Source of the DNA: Sanguibacter sp. HDW7
GTDB taxonomy: Bacteria > Actinomycetota > Actinomycetes > Actinomycetales > Cellulomonadaceae
NCBI RefSeq assembly: GCF_011300875.1
Contig: NZ_CP049862.1
Location: forward strand, 1,674,001-1,738,000
Reading direction: 5' to 3'
Length of the DNA stretch: 64,000 bases
Below, piece by piece: positions 16,960 through 27,003 of this stretch. Below the pieces are notes generated by a model. It was not told the DNA's origin, made no database searches, and was given only the letters and a program-made list of their open reading frames with translations. The first letter of the stretch is position 1, and every line of letters starts with the position of its first letter. Position numbers and translations under genes: made by a program.

Positions 16960-19098
16960 TCAGCCGCGCGCGGCCGCGTACGCGTCGACCAGCAGACGCG
17001 CGTACACCTCCGCGCCGTCGCGCGTCGGGTGGATCCCGTCCGCCGCGAGCAGCTCCCCGTGCGACCGGACGGCGTCGTGCCAGTCCGCGACCGAGACCTG
17101 CGGGTGCTTCTTCGCGGCCTCGTCGATCACCGCGTTCGTGCCCTTGATCCAGCTCCGCGCCCCGTACGCGTTGACGAGCACCACGTGCCGCTCGGGCCCG
17201 ACCGCCGCGAGCACGTCGTCGATCGTCCGCTCGCGCAGCGTCGTGTTCGTCGCGAGCGCGAGCACGACGACGTCGGGAAGCGCACCCTTCTTCTCGAGCT
17301 GGGAGAGGATCCCGGGCGCCACGAGCATCGACCGTGACACCGCTGCGTCGATCCGCGCGTCAGGCAGAAGACCCCGGATCTGCTTCGCCGACGCCGCTGT
17401 CACCGAGTCACCGACGATGACGAGGTCCGAGCCCGTCGCAGGCGGAGGTGGCGTCGTCGGGTCCGGGGTGGGCGTCGCACCCGCCGTCCCGGCAGGATCC
17501 TGCGCGGGTTCCTTCCCCGGCGTGCCCCCCGGCCTCTTGCTGGGCCTCGCACCCGGCGTTCCCGTGGGCGTCGAGCCGGCGCCCGCATCAGGTGAGCCTC
17601 CGGACCCCGGCGCGGTGGCGCCGCCTTCCGTGGGTGCGACCGGCACGGCCGGATCGAGCCCGGGGCCGTTGAGCTCGATGCCCGCCTCGATGTCCTGCTC
17701 GATCGAGGAGACGTGCGGCGCCGTCGCCACCGCGAAGCCCGTGAGCACGAGGCACGCCGCGACGGCGCCACCCAGCACGGGCGCCCGCAGGCCCCGTCCC
17801 GGAGCCTCGCGCACAGGGCGCGCCCAACGGGCGAGCCGCTCGAGCGACACGAGGACGCCGTCGCGCAGGACGGGCTGCTCGATGAACCGGTACGAGAGGC
17901 CGGCGAGGAGGAACGTCACGACGACCGTGACGACCCACACGAGAGGGATGCCCGAACCCTCGACGTACTGTTTCGCGAAGATCTGCGTGAGAAGCACGAA
18001 CACGGGCCAGTGCCACAGGTAGACGCCGTAGCTCCGCTCGCCGATCCAGCGCAGAGCGGGCGTCTCGAGCACCCGTCGGACCCGCGACTCGTGCAGCATC
18101 GTCGTGACGAGCAGCGCCGCCGCGAGCGACAGGACGAGCAGCCCGCCGCGGTACGTCACCGGGGAGTCCCACGGCACGAGCAGCGCGAAGGCGCCGATGA
18201 CGGCGAGGCACACCATCGCGACGACCCCGGGGCGACGCCGTTTGAGCGCACGCACGAGCCGTGCGCCACGACCCACCGGGGCGATCGCCGCGGGCCACGG
18301 CGCAGGGCGCCCGGTCCGGACGTTGCCGAAGTACCAGAAGGCGAGGAGCGCGCCGAGCATCATGCCGAAGACGTGCGTGTCGGTGCCGTAGTAGACCCGC
18401 GTCGGGTCCTCTCCCGGCGAGTAGAGCAACGCCATCGCCGCGGCGGACACGAGCGCCGCCCCGCCCGCGGCGAGCAGACCTGCGCGCCGCGACCGTGCGA
18501 GCAGGAGCACGCCGACGACGACGAACGGCCACACGAGGTAGAACTGCTCCTCGACAGCGAGCGACCACAGGTTCGAGAAGATCTGGGGCACGAGCGCCGA
18601 GAAGTAGCTGTCGTCGGCCGCGATCGACACCCAGTTGCTCGAGAACGTCATGGCACCGAAGACCTGACGGTCGAGGTGCACGCGGACGTCACCCCCGACG
18701 GCCAGCGCGACGGGCGAGCACACCGCGACGACGACGAGCAGCGCCGGCAGAAGCCGTCGGGCGCGCTTGACCCAGAACCGCGCGAGGTCGACGCGACCGT
18801 TGCGCGCCTTCTCCCGGAGCAGACCCATCGTGATGAGGAATCCCGAGATGACGAAGAAGACGTCGACCCCGACGAAGCCGCCCGGGACGTCGTCGGGAGC
18901 GAGGTGGAACGCGAGGACGAGGAGCACCGCGACAGCACGCAGCCCGTCGATGCCTGCGATCCGCCGCGGTGTCGGACGCCGCTGGACGGGACTGTCTGCG
19001 GCCGTCCACGCGAGCGGGTTGGGCGACGCGGCGGCGTCGACGTCCTGCGTCGTGCCTGCCGCGTCCTCGATCGTCGGGTCCGTCGTCCGTGCTGTCAC
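16960..19098 (-). CDS. Acyltransferase-3 / SGNH fusion (OafA type)
   Basis: A 712-residue membrane protein. Residues about 45-420 form a multi-pass acyltransferase-3 domain: GIDGLRAVAVLLVLAFHL at its start, then GFVGVDVFFVISGFLIT and an RR-LLPAL stretch. A Pro/Gly/Thr-rich linker (about 480-545) leads to an extracytoplasmic SGNH domain with GDSV and the catalytic DGIHPT pair. Such proteins move acetyl or other acyl groups onto cell-surface polysaccharide or peptidoglycan; the acceptor cannot be told from sequence. GTG start with GGAGG eleven bases upstream, so the start is moderately sure. Confidence 0.9.
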   Translation of the reverse strand: MTARTTDPTIEDAAGTTQDVDAAASPNPLAWTAADSPVQRRPTPRRIAGIDGLRAVAVLLVLAFHLAPDDVPGGFVGVDVFFVISGFLITMGLLREKARNGRVDLARFWVKRARRLLPALLVVVAVCSPVALAVGGDVRVHLDRQVFGAMTFSSNWVSIAADDSYFSALVPQIFSNLWSLAVEEQFYLVWPFVVVGVLLLARSRRAGLLAAGGAALVSAAAMALLYSPGEDPTRVYYGTDTHVFGMMLGALLAFWYFGNVRTGRPAPWPAAIAPVGRGARLVRALKRRRPGVVAMVCLAVIGAFALLVPWDSPVTYRGGLLVLSLAAALLVTTMLHESRVRRVLETPALRWIGERSYGVYLWHWPVFVLLTQIFAKQYVEGSGIPLVWVVTVVVTFLLAGLSYRFIEQPVLRDGVLVSLERLARWARPVREAPGRGLRAPVLGGAVAACLVLTGFAVATAPHVSSIEQDIEAGIELNGPGLDPAVPVAPTEGGATAPGSGGSPDAGAGSTPTGTPGARPSKRPGGTPGKEPAQDPAGTAGATPTPDPTTPPPPATGSDLVIVGDSVTAASAKQIRGLLPDARIDAAVSRSMLVAPGILSQLEKKGALPDVVVLALATNTTLRERTIDDVLAAVGPERHVVLVNAYGARSWIKGTNAVIDEAAKKHPQVSVADWHDAVRSHGELLAADGIHPTRDGAEVYARLLVDAYAAARG

Positions 19099-19232
19099 TG
19101 CTCGAGCTGCCTCCGTGCGTCACTTCCAGCCCTCCACTGTGCCACGACCCCCGGTGCTTGCCGGGACGCGCGCCGCAGGATCTCGGCACGTCGGTGACGT
19201 TCGTCACGGACAGACGTCGCCGGGTGCGGATG

Positions 19233-21488
19233 TCACACGAGATCGGCGACGTCCATGTGGAGCCGCACCGTCCCGGCGCCGCGTCGGGCACCACGTCCCG
19301 CGACCGCCGCACGCAGCGCAGCCGCAAGACCACGACCCTCCGCACGCGGCGCCCGGACGATCGCCCGCACGTCGCCGAGCTCGCCGCCGAGCACCGCCGA
19401 ACCACCGTCGGCCGGTGCGACCGGCACAGGACCGAGCGCCGAGGCTCCGGGAGGCAGCTCCGCCTCCGCGAGCACCGCCGCGACCGCCTGCCGAGGCCCA
19501 GTGAGCGCGCCCACGCGCACCGCAGGGGGCAGACCGAGCTCGGCGCGCTCGTCGAGCTCACGCTCCGCGAGGCCCACAGGGTCCCAGCGCACGAGCGCCC
19601 CGGTGACGACCTCGTCACCGTCGCCGACGACGGCGACGATCCCGCCCGCCGCAGCGGGGCGGACGAGGCTCGCCGCGGTGAACCAGCGTCGCGCGGCGTC
19701 CTGCCGCGTCCGCAGGTGCGTCCCTGACGTCGCGACCCCCGCATCGAGCAGGAGAGCGGCCGCGTAGCCGCCCGCCGCGACCGGCTCGGCACCCGGCGTC
19801 GCGACGACGAGCGCGGACGCGCCCGAGACGGACGCGAGCACTCCCCCGGCCGAGCGGGCGCCCGAGACCCGCACGGGCACGTTCGAGAACGCCCGCCCGA
19901 GCTCCTCGGCGGTCCGCTCGGAACCGACGAGCACCGAACGCAGCGTGCCGCCGTGGCACCGTGCGCACGTCCACGCCGCCGCGAGACGCCCGCACCAACG
20001 GCACTGGGGCGTCGACGAGCCCGCCGAGAGCCCGAGCGGCCCGTGGCACGCAGGGCACGACGCCGGCTCCCGGCACGTCGCGCACGCGGTCACGGGCACA
20101 TAGCCCGCACGCGGGACCTGGACGAGCACCGGTCCCCGTGCCAGACCCTCACGCGCCAACCGCCACGCGGCCGACGGGATGCGCGCGACGGCCGCCGGGC
20201 CCTCCCGCGCGACCTCGACCCGGGTGAGAGCCCGGACGCGCGCCGTGCGCTCGCGGACGACCGCCCGCGGCGCACCGATCTCGTGCGCCCAGCCGCCGCG
20301 TACGAGCGCCTGCGCCTCGACCGACCTGCCGAGCCCCGCGACGAGCAGGGCACAGCCCTCGGTCTCCGAGCGCAGCGCGAGCACCTCGCGCACGTGCGGG
20401 TAGGGGGCGCGCTGCTCGGAGTGGAGCTGGTCGTCGTCCTCCCACACGACCGCGAGGCCGAGGTCCGAGACGGGTGCGAACGCCGCGGCGCGCGTTCCGA
20501 CGACGACCCGAGCGTGGCCGCGCAGCACCGCGAGGAACGCCCGGTAGCGCTGTGCGGGGCCGTCGTCCGCGAGCAGGCGCACGTAGCCGTGCGCGCGTCC
20601 GTCGGCGTCGGGAAGGGTCCCGCCGGACGCGGTCGCGTCGCGCATCCCCGTCGCGTCGAGGGAGCGCGCGAGGCGGTCGACGTCGCGTGCGTCGGGCAGT
20701 ACGACGAGCGCACCGCGCCCCGCATCGCGCACGGTGCGGACGGCACGGGCGAGCATGAGCTCCCAGCCGTCCTCCGCGAGGACTGCACCGCCAGGCGCCC
20801 AGCGGCCGGGCAGGGCCGACCACACGCCGCGCACCGCAGCGCCCGCGGCGGCATGACGCAGGAACGCCTCACCCCCTGCGAGATCCGCCCAGGGGCCGGG
20901 CGTCACGGGCTCGGCCTCCGCACCGTCGGCGTCGGGGCCGGGGTCGTCGGCGAGCGGCTCGCCCTCCGTGCGGGCATGCCGCGGCGGCACCGCGAGACGC
21001 ACCACGTCACTCATCGAGCCCGCGTAGTGCTCCGCGACGGTCCGTGCGAGCCGGGCCGAGGCCGCGGGCAGCACGGGCTCCGTCGACACGAGCCGGCGCA
21101 GGGGGCGCAGCGTGCCCTCGTGCGCCGTCGTCGCCCGACGCTCGAGCACGTAGCCGTCGACGTCCTGCGCACCGAAGCGCACCTTGACGCGGACGCCCGG
21201 CGCGACGCCGTCGGCCATCGAGACGGGCACGAGGTAGTCGTACGTGTGGTCGAGGCGCAGCACAGGCACCTCGACGACGACGCTCGCGACCGGCAGCTCG
21301 TCGGCGGGAGTCACTGCCTGAGCTCCGGGCGCGGGCCGACGCCGCTGCGCAGGCATCCCCGGCAGCTCGAGCTGGTCGGGCGCGCCGAGCAGGTCAACGT
21401 CCGGCGTGTGGGCGTCCGGGACGTGGGCGTCGGGCAGGGCCGCTGCGGCAGGGGATGCGGCGGGCTCCTGGCCCGCCGGACCCGTCAT
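19233..21488 (-). CDS. priA: Primosomal protein N' (PriA-like, helicase-inactive)
   Basis: A 751-residue PriA-family protein. The N-terminal DNA-binding region and the eight-cysteine zinc-binding domain (four Cys pairs within about 45 residues, starting TACATCREPASCPAC) are present. The Walker A motif expected after the N-terminal domain is missing and the DEAH box reads WEDDDQ, as in other actinobacterial PriA proteins, so it is probably not an active helicase. It may still serve in replication restart as a loader or binder. The ATG lies two bases after the metK stop. Confidence 0.88.
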   Translation of the reverse strand: MTGPAGQEPAASPAAAALPDAHVPDAHTPDVDLLGAPDQLELPGMPAQRRRPAPGAQAVTPADELPVASVVVEVPVLRLDHTYDYLVPVSMADGVAPGVRVKVRFGAQDVDGYVLERRATTAHEGTLRPLRRLVSTEPVLPAASARLARTVAEHYAGSMSDVVRLAVPPRHARTEGEPLADDPGPDADGAEAEPVTPGPWADLAGGEAFLRHAAAGAAVRGVWSALPGRWAPGGAVLAEDGWELMLARAVRTVRDAGRGALVVLPDARDVDRLARSLDATGMRDATASGGTLPDADGRAHGYVRLLADDGPAQRYRAFLAVLRGHARVVVGTRAAAFAPVSDLGLAVVWEDDDQLHSEQRAPYPHVREVLALRSETEGCALLVAGLGRSVEAQALVRGGWAHEIGAPRAVVRERTARVRALTRVEVAREGPAAVARIPSAAWRLAREGLARGPVLVQVPRAGYVPVTACATCREPASCPACHGPLGLSAGSSTPQCRWCGRLAAAWTCARCHGGTLRSVLVGSERTAEELGRAFSNVPVRVSGARSAGGVLASVSGASALVVATPGAEPVAAGGYAAALLLDAGVATSGTHLRTRQDAARRWFTAASLVRPAAAGGIVAVVGDGDEVVTGALVRWDPVGLAERELDERAELGLPPAVRVGALTGPRQAVAAVLAEAELPPGASALGPVPVAPADGGSAVLGGELGDVRAIVRAPRAEGRGLAAALRAAVAGRGARRGAGTVRLHMDVADLV

Positions 21489-21490
21489 GC

Positions 21491-22693
21491 TCAGACGGCG
21501 GACCGCAGCGCGTCCACGCGGTCCGTGCGCTCCCACGTGAAGTCGGGGAGCTCACGGCCGAAGTGGCCGTACGCGGCAGTCGCCCGGTAGATCGGACGCA
21601 GCAGGTCGAGGTCGCGGACGATCGCGCCCGGACGCAGGTCGAAGACCTCGTGGATCGCGGCCGTGAGGCGCGGCAGCGGGACGGTCTCGGTGCCGAAGGT
21701 CTCGACGTAGACGCCGACCGGGTGCGCGCGACCGATCGCATAGGCGACCTGGACCTCGCAGCGCTGCGCGAGCCCGGCGGCGACGACGTTCTTCGCCACC
21801 CAGCGCGTCGCATAAGCCGCCGAACGGTCGACCTTCGACGGGTCCTTGCCGGAGAAGGCGCCGCCACCGTGGCGGGCCATACCGCCGTACGTGTCGACGA
21901 TGATCTTGCGGCCCGTGAGGCCGGCGTCGCCCATCGGACCGCCGACGACGAAGATGCCGGTCGGGTTGACGTGGACCTTGGTCGCGCGCGTGTCGAGGTC
22001 GAGCTGCGCGGCCTCGAGGACGGGCGCGATGACGAGGTCGCGGACGGCGCTCGTGAGAACGTCGTGGCGGACGTCGGGGTCGTGCTGCGTCGAGACGACG
22101 ACGGTGTCGAGCGAGACCGCGCGATCGCCGTCGTAGCCGATCGTCACCTGGGTCTTGCCGTCAGGGCGCAGGCCGGGGACCTCGCCCGAGCGACGCACGG
22201 CGGCGAGCCGCTCCGCGAGGCGGTGGCTCAGCCAGCCCGGGAGCGGCATGAGCTCGGCGGTGTCGGAGCACGCGTAGCCGAACATGAGGCCCTGGTCGCC
22301 CGCGCCCTGGAGGTCGAGCGGGTCGACGTCGCCCGCGTCGTTCGTGCGCGACTCCTCGGACTTGTCGACGCCCTGCGCGATGTCCGGGGACTGCTGGCCG
22401 ATCGACACCGAGACGCCGCACGAGTCGCCGTCGAAACCGATCGCGGACGACGTGTAGCCGATCTCGCGGACGACGGAGCGGATGATCTGCGGGATCTCGA
22501 CGTACGCGGACGTCGTCACCTCGCCGGCGACGTGGACGAGGCCGGTCGTCACCATGGTCTCGACGGCCACCCGTGCCTCGGTGTCCTGCTCGAGGATCGC
22601 GTCGAGGATGGCGTCGGAGATCTGGTCGCAGACCTTGTCCGGGTGGCCCTCGGTGACGGACTCGGAGGTGAACAGGCGAAGGTGGTCGGTCAT
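21491..22693 (-). CDS. metK: S-adenosylmethionine synthetase
   Basis: A 400-residue enzyme that makes SAM from ATP and methionine. Signatures: [32 protein letters not shown] and [19 protein letters not shown]. No ribosome site precedes the ATG, but TAAGAT lies eight bases upstream, suggesting a leaderless transcript of its own. Only 18 bases separate it from the preceding gene, so there is no room for a SAM riboswitch. Confidence 0.97.
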   Translation of the reverse strand: MTDHLRLFTSESVTEGHPDKVCDQISDAILDAILEQDTEARVAVETMVTTGLVHVAGEVTTSAYVEIPQIIRSVVREIGYTSSAIGFDGDSCGVSVSIGQQSPDIAQGVDKSEESRTNDAGDVDPLDLQGAGDQGLMFGYACSDTAELMPLPGWLSHRLAERLAAVRRSGEVPGLRPDGKTQVTIGYDGDRAVSLDTVVVSTQHDPDVRHDVLTSAVRDLVIAPVLEAAQLDLDTRATKVHVNPTGIFVVGGPMGDAGLTGRKIIVDTYGGMARHGGGAFSGKDPSKVDRSAAYATRWVAKNVVAAGLAQRCEVQVAYAIGRAHPVGVYVETFGTETVPLPRLTAAIHEVFDLRPGAIVRDLDLLRPIYRATAAYGHFGRELPDFTWERTDRVDALRSAV

Positions 22694-22701
22694 GGTTGCC
22701 G

Positions 22702-22707
22702 ATCTTA
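22702..22707 (-). promoter_or_regulatory. metK -10 box, leaderless start
   Basis: TAAGAT on the minus strand, eight bases before the ATG. Confidence 0.45.
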
Positions 22708-22711
22708 GTCG

Positions 22712-23479
22712 TCAGGCAGGTCGGGGCCGCCCCAGGATCGGGACGTGAGACGTGTCCAGAGCCCCTGTGGTCAGGCCGACGCGCGGGATCGCGACGAGGT
22801 CCCCGAGCACGAGCGCGACGGTGCTGACGCCAGGGTCGTGATCGACCCTCACGATGCCGTCCAGCACCCGCGAGGGGCCCGTCCTCACGCGGATCCGCGC
22901 GGTCGAGCGGTCCCGCTCCCCCGGCGCCCGCAGCCCGTCGGGACCCACGACCGTACGTCCGTGCTGCGCGGCGAGATCGCCCTCTCCGGCCTTGACGAGG
23001 GACTCCTTGACGCCCCACGCCTCGAGGAACGCGAGGTCGGGACGTGACGAGGATCGCACGCGCACCGCCTCGTCGGGCATGAGCGTGCGATCGACGACGC
23101 GCGGCGCGACGGGTCGGCCGTCGGAGCGCTCGATGTCGACGCCGCACGGCACGTCGGCGACGACGACCGCGACGGCGCCACGCGTGTGCGCCCACGCAAG
23201 GTGGACGTCGGGCCGGCCCGGCACCGTCGGACGGCCGTGCGGACCGCCGCAGCCGGGGCAGCTCTGCGCGGGCACGAGCACGCCGTCGGCGGTGTCCGTC
23301 GCCAGGGCGAGCGCCCACCGGGCGAGGAGGTGGGCGGCACGGAAGTCAGCCGCGTCCTCCGCCCTCACCATGCGCAGGGCGCGCTCCTCCTCCGTCGGGT
23401 CGAGCGTGAGGTGCGTGAGCGCGGCGAGGACCTCGGTCGTCGACGCGACGACGAGGAGCGGATGGACGGTCGTCGTCAT
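22712..23479 (-). CDS. 4'-phosphopantetheinyl transferase (Sfp type)
   Basis: A 255-residue enzyme that transfers the phosphopantetheine arm of CoA to carrier proteins. The magnesium-binding GVDIERS and the AWGVKESLVKA motifs are visible. An unusual CPGCGG knot lies near residue 71. The ATG overlaps the coaBC stop (ATGA), joining CoA synthesis and CoA use. Which carrier proteins it serves cannot be told; a role in secondary or siderophore metabolism is possible. Confidence 0.88.
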   Translation of the reverse strand: MTTTVHPLLVVASTTEVLAALTHLTLDPTEEERALRMVRAEDAADFRAAHLLARWALALATDTADGVLVPAQSCPGCGGPHGRPTVPGRPDVHLAWAHTRGAVAVVVADVPCGVDIERSDGRPVAPRVVDRTLMPDEAVRVRSSSRPDLAFLEAWGVKESLVKAGEGDLAAQHGRTVVGPDGLRAPGERDRSTARIRVRTGPSRVLDGIVRVDHDPGVSTVALVLGDLVAIPRVGLTTGALDTSHVPILGRPRPA

Positions 23480-24666
23480 CCCCGAACGTGCAGGACGGCG
23501 TCCCACACGGCGTGCGCGACCTCGGCCTTGGAGCCGGACGCGGTCGCGACCGTGCCGCCGTCGCGGTCGAGGATCGTCACCGCGTTGTCCGGGGCGCCGA
23601 ACGTGCGCCCGCCGGCGACGTCGTTCGCGACGAGGAGGTCGGCGCCCTTGCGGCGCGCCTTGGAGCGCGCGTGGTCGAGCACGGAGCCGTCGGCGTCACC
23701 GGTCTCGGCGGCGAAGCCGACGACGGTCTGGCCGTCGCGGCGGTCGCGGGCGAGGCCCGCGAGGATGTCAGGGTTCTCGACGAGCCGCAGGACGGGTGGC
23801 TCGCCGCCCTCGACCTTCTTGATCTTGTCGGTCGCGACGGTCTCGGGCCGGAAGTCGGCGACGGCGGCCGCCATGACGACGACGTCCGCGGTCGCTGCGG
23901 CATCGACCATGACGGCCTGCATCTCGCGTGCGCTGCGCACCGGGGTCACAGCGACGCCCGGAGGGGTCGCGACCTGGATCGACGCGGTGACGAGCCGGAC
24001 GTTCGCGCCGCGCTCGAGCGCCGCACGCGCGAGCTCGACGCCCTGACGGCCCGAGGAGCTGTTGCCGAGGAACCGGACCGGGTCGAGGGCCTCGACGGTC
24101 CCGCCAGCACTGACCACGACCTCGAGACCCGCGAGGTCCCGTGTCCGGACGAGACCGAGGGCTGCGTCCGCGATCGTGGCGGGCTCGGGCAGGCGCCCAG
24201 GGCCGGAGTCGGCGCCCGTGAGGCGGCCCGAGTCGGGCTCGAGAACGGTGACGCCTCGGCTGCGGAGCAGCTCGACGTTCGCCTGCGTCGCAGGGTGTCG
24301 CCACATCTCGGTGTGCATCGCGGGAGCGAGCAGCACGGGGCACGTCACCGTGAGGAGCGTCGTCGTGAGGAGGTCGTCGGCGCGGCCCGAGGCCGCGCGG
24401 GCGAGGAGGTCGGCAGTTGCCGGAGCGACGACGACGAGGTCTGCCTCATGTCCGAGCCGGACATGGGCGACCTCGTCGACGTCGTCGAAGACCTCGTGCG
24501 TCGCCTTCTCCCCCGAGAGCGCCTCCCAGGTGGCCCGCCCGACGAACTCGAGGCTTGCCGCGGTGGGCATGACCCGCACCGAGTGGCCGGCCTCCGTGAG
24601 GAGGCGCAGCAGCAGCGCGCTCTTGTAGGCGGCGATGCCGCCCCCGACGCCGAGGATGATCCGCAC
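23476..24666 (-). CDS. coaBC: Bifunctional CoaB-CoaC (phosphopantothenoylcysteine synthase/decarboxylase)
   Basis: A 396-residue flavoprotein catalysing two steps of CoA synthesis. The N-terminal CoaC domain has GVGGGIAAYK, VVAPATADLLA and PAMHTEMW; the C-terminal CoaB domain has SAGGTVEALDPVRFLGN and the K-rich DKIKK stretch. The GTG at 24666 was chosen for its GGAGG seven bases upstream. The usual substrate-flap cysteine is replaced (TGADSGPGRLPEP), as in related actinobacteria. Lies 35 bases after rpoZ. Confidence 0.95.
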   Translation of the reverse strand: MRIILGVGGGIAAYKSALLLRLLTEAGHSVRVMPTAASLEFVGRATWEALSGEKATHEVFDDVDEVAHVRLGHEADLVVVAPATADLLARAASGRADDLLTTTLLTVTCPVLLAPAMHTEMWRHPATQANVELLRSRGVTVLEPDSGRLTGADSGPGRLPEPATIADAALGLVRTRDLAGLEVVVSAGGTVEALDPVRFLGNSSSGRQGVELARAALERGANVRLVTASIQVATPPGVAVTPVRSAREMQAVMVDAAATADVVVMAAAVADFRPETVATDKIKKVEGGEPPVLRLVENPDILAGLARDRRDGQTVVGFAAETGDADGSVLDHARSKARRKGADLLVANDVAGGRTFGAPDNAVTILDRDGGTVATASGSKAEVAHAVWDAVLHVRG

Positions 24667-24701
24667 CGCACGTCCTCCGTGGAGCTGATGGGGCTGGGGC
24701 G

Positions 24702-24974
24702 TCAGACCCCGGCGGCCTCGTTCTCGGTGAGCTCGAGGAGGCTCTGGTTGATCTCGCGCATCGCGATCGAGAGCGGCTTCTCCTGCGTGCGCGTCTCGAC
24801 CAGGGGGCCGACGTGCTCGAGGAGGCCCTCGGAGAGCTGCGAGTAGTACGCGTTGATCTGGCGGGCACGCTTCGCCGAGTAGACGACGAGCGCGTACTTC
24901 GAGCTCGCGTGCTCGAGAAGGTCGTCGATGGGCGGGTCGGTGATGCCCGTCGGCTGGGCAACGGTTCCGGACAA
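24702..24974 (-). CDS. rpoZ: RNA polymerase omega subunit
   Basis: A 90-residue omega subunit that helps assemble and stabilise RNA polymerase. The conserved core [20 protein letters not shown] and the AKRARQIN helix are present. The start codon is TTG, with GGAG six bases upstream. The gmk-rpoZ-coaBC order is widespread. Confidence 0.95.
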   Translation of the reverse strand: MSGTVAQPTGITDPPIDDLLEHASSKYALVVYSAKRARQINAYYSQLSEGLLEHVGPLVETRTQEKPLSIAMREINQSLLELTENEAAGV

Positions 24975-25039
24975 GATCGTCTCCGCAACGTGGTGGTCGG
25001 TGATGGAGGCCCGGCGCGGAACGCACGGACCGAAGGGTC

Positions 25040-25045
25040 ATCCTA
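25040..25045 (-). promoter_or_regulatory. rpoZ -10 box
   Basis: TAGGAT on the minus strand directly after the gmk stop, 65 bases before the rpoZ TTG. It suggests rpoZ can be transcribed apart from gmk. Confidence 0.4.
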
Positions 25046-25729
25046 TCAGCGCAGCGGCGCGCCGTCCGCGACCGGCTCCGCCGGGCGTGGCGTGAGACCG
25101 ATGACGCTCACGAGCTCGTCGGTCGCGCGCGTGACGACGTCGTTGACGATGACGTGGTCGAACTCGGCCTCCGCGGCCATCTCGACGCGGGCCGTCGCGA
25201 GGCGACGCTCGCGCTCCTCGGGGCCCTCCGTGCCGCGTCCGACGAGGCGACGCTCGAGCTCGTCCCAGCTCGGCGGGGCGAGGAAGACGAAGCGGGCGTC
25301 AGGCATGGACTCACGGACCTGCCGCGCGCCCTGGAGGTCGATCTCGAGAAGGACGGGCTCGCCCGCGGCGAGCCGCTCGTCGACGGGGCCACGGAGCGTC
25401 CCGTAGCGGTTCTGCCCGTGGACGACGGCGGTCTCGAGAAACTCCCCCGCAGCGAGACGCTGCTCGAACTCCTCGGTGTCGAGGAAGAGGTAGTGCACCC
25501 CGTCGACCTCACCCGGGCGTGGCGCCCGTGTCGTCGCCGACACGGACAGCCACACCTCGGGGTAGCGCGCGCGGAGGTCTGCCGAGACCGTCCCCTTGCC
25601 GACCGCCGTCGGTCCGGCGAGGACCGTCAGACGTGCAGGGGCGGGGCCGTGGGGGGCGGTGGGAGCGGAGATGTCAGCCGAACCTCTCGATGAGGGCCTG
25701 AGCCTGGTGCGGGCCGAGGCCACGGACAC
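25046..25729 (-). CDS. gmk: Guanylate kinase
   Basis: GMP kinase with the P-loop [12 protein letters not shown] and the GMP-binding [19 protein letters not shown] region. The start is uncertain. The GTG given here overlaps mihF by 56 bases and adds an unconserved head; a GTG at 25723 is equivalent. Homologues usually begin at SAPxxP, which here follows an ATC codon (25670-25672) one base after the mihF stop, where an ATG would be expected. From that point the enzyme would be 208 residues, the common length. Confidence 0.92.
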   Translation of the reverse strand: MSVASARTRLRPSSRGSADISAPTAPHGPAPARLTVLAGPTAVGKGTVSADLRARYPEVWLSVSATTRAPRPGEVDGVHYLFLDTEEFEQRLAAGEFLETAVVHGQNRYGTLRGPVDERLAAGEPVLLEIDLQGARQVRESMPDARFVFLAPPSWDELERRLVGRGTEGPEERERRLATARVEMAAEAEFDHVIVNDVVTRATDELVSVIGLTPRPAEPVADGAPLR

Positions 25730-25991
25730 GACGCGACTGCGCGATCCCGACCTCGTCCATGATCGCCTGCGCCTTGACCTTGCCGACCCCCGGCAGCGAC
25801 TCGAGCAGCGCGGTGACCTTCATCTTGCCGATGACGTCGTCCGTCCTGCCCGCCTCGATGACGGAGGAGAGTGAACCCTGAGAGTACTTCAACCTGTTCT
25901 TGATCTCGGCGCGCGCTCGGCGGGCCTCGGCTGCCTTCTCAAGAGCAGCTGCCCGCTGCTCCGGGGTCAACGGTGGGAGTGCCACGTTCAT
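25674..25991 (-). CDS. mihF: Integration host factor, actinobacterial type
   Basis: A 105-residue small nucleoid protein with a helix-two-turn-helix. The core [20 protein letters not shown], the [15 protein letters not shown] helix and LPGVGKVKA are diagnostic of mIHF, which bends DNA and is essential in mycobacteria. Start choice: ATG at 25991 behind GAGGAAGG; a GTG six bases downstream (25985) matches most homologues and is almost as likely. Not related to HU-like IHF of proteobacteria. Confidence 0.95.
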   Translation of the reverse strand: MNVALPPLTPEQRAAALEKAAEARRARAEIKNRLKYSQGSLSSVIEAGRTDDVIGKMKVTALLESLPGVGKVKAQAIMDEVGIAQSRRVRGLGPHQAQALIERFG

Positions 25992-26021
25992 CACCTTCCT
26001 CGCGGTGGGTTGATATATGTG

Positions 26022-26050
26022 AACCTAGGCACATCCTTGCTGGTCGGCAA
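26022..26050 (-). promoter_or_regulatory. mihF promoter
   Basis: TTGCCG (26045-26050), a 17-base spacer and TAGGTT (26022-26027) on the minus strand, one of the best housekeeping-type promoters in the window. The leader is about 25 bases. Confidence 0.65.
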
Positions 26051-26060
26051 GCAGTGCCAC

Positions 26061-26072
26061 GGGTGATCACCC
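26061..26072. promoter_or_regulatory. Palindrome upstream of mihF promoter
   Basis: GGGTGATCACCC, perfect 12-bp palindrome 10 bases upstream of the mihF -35. It could be an activator or repressor site; no factor is known. Confidence 0.3.
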
Positions 26073-26085
26073 CCGGTCAGAGCCT

Positions 26086-26122
26086 CGCGAGGGGCCCCAG
26101 CGGCGTGCTGGGGCCCCTCGCG
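26086..26122 (-). terminator. pyrimidine operon terminator
   Basis: A 16-bp inverted repeat (26086-26101 with 26107-26122), loop GGCGT, 25 bases after the pyrF stop. Confidence 0.7.
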
Positions 26123-26146
26123 GGCTCCGGGTGAGACCCGGGTGGT

Positions 26147-27003
26147 TCAGCCGCGCAGAGCGCGTGCTGCCTCCGCCGACGCGTCGAGCGCAGCGGCGCG
26201 GAGCGCCGCGACGTCGGGGCCCACCTTGAGCACGCCGCGCGAGGACGACGCGAGCACGGTGCGACGTGCGTCGCCGAAGACAGCGCGCAGCTCGTCGGGG
26301 CCGGCGCCCTGCGCGCCCACGCCCGGGGCGAGCAGCGGGCCGTTGACGCCGACGAGGTCGGTCCCGGTCCCCTGCGCCGCGTCGCCGATCGTCGCTCCGA
26401 CGACGAGCCCGATCGAGCCCATCGGGTCGGCGCCCGCGTTGACCTCGGCAGCAGCGGCCGCGATCGACGCTGCGACCGTCGTCGTGCCGGCGCCCGCGCC
26501 GCGCCGTGCGTGCTGCACGGACGCGCCCTCGGGGTTCGACGTGAGGCACAGGACGAACAGGCCGCGGCCCGTCTGCGCCGCGAGCTCGACCGCCGGGGCG
26601 AGCGAGCCGAAGCCGAGGAACGGCGAGACCGTGAGCGCGTCCCCCGCGAGCGGCGAGCCGTCACGCAGGAACGCCTCCGCATACGCGCCCATCGTCGAGC
26701 CGATGTCGCCGCGCTTCGCGTCGACGATCGAGAGCGTCCCGGTCTCCCGGGCCGCCTCGACGACCTCCTCGAGTACCGCGAGCCCGGCCGAGCCGTGGCG
26801 CTCGAAGAACGCCGCCTGCGGCTTCACCGCGGCGACCCGGCCGCCGACGGCCTCGAGGACGCGCGAGGAGAACTCGCGCAGGCCCGCGGGGCTGTCGGGG
26901 AGCCCCCACGCTTCGAGGAGCGAGGCGTGGGGGTCGATGCCGACGCATAGCGGACCGTGCGCGTCCATCGCCGCCGCGAGGCGGGCACCGAAGGGCGCGA
27001 GGC

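Noticed and set aside
22694-22711. SAM riboswitch before metK
   Set aside because: Only 18 bases separate metK from the upstream gene.
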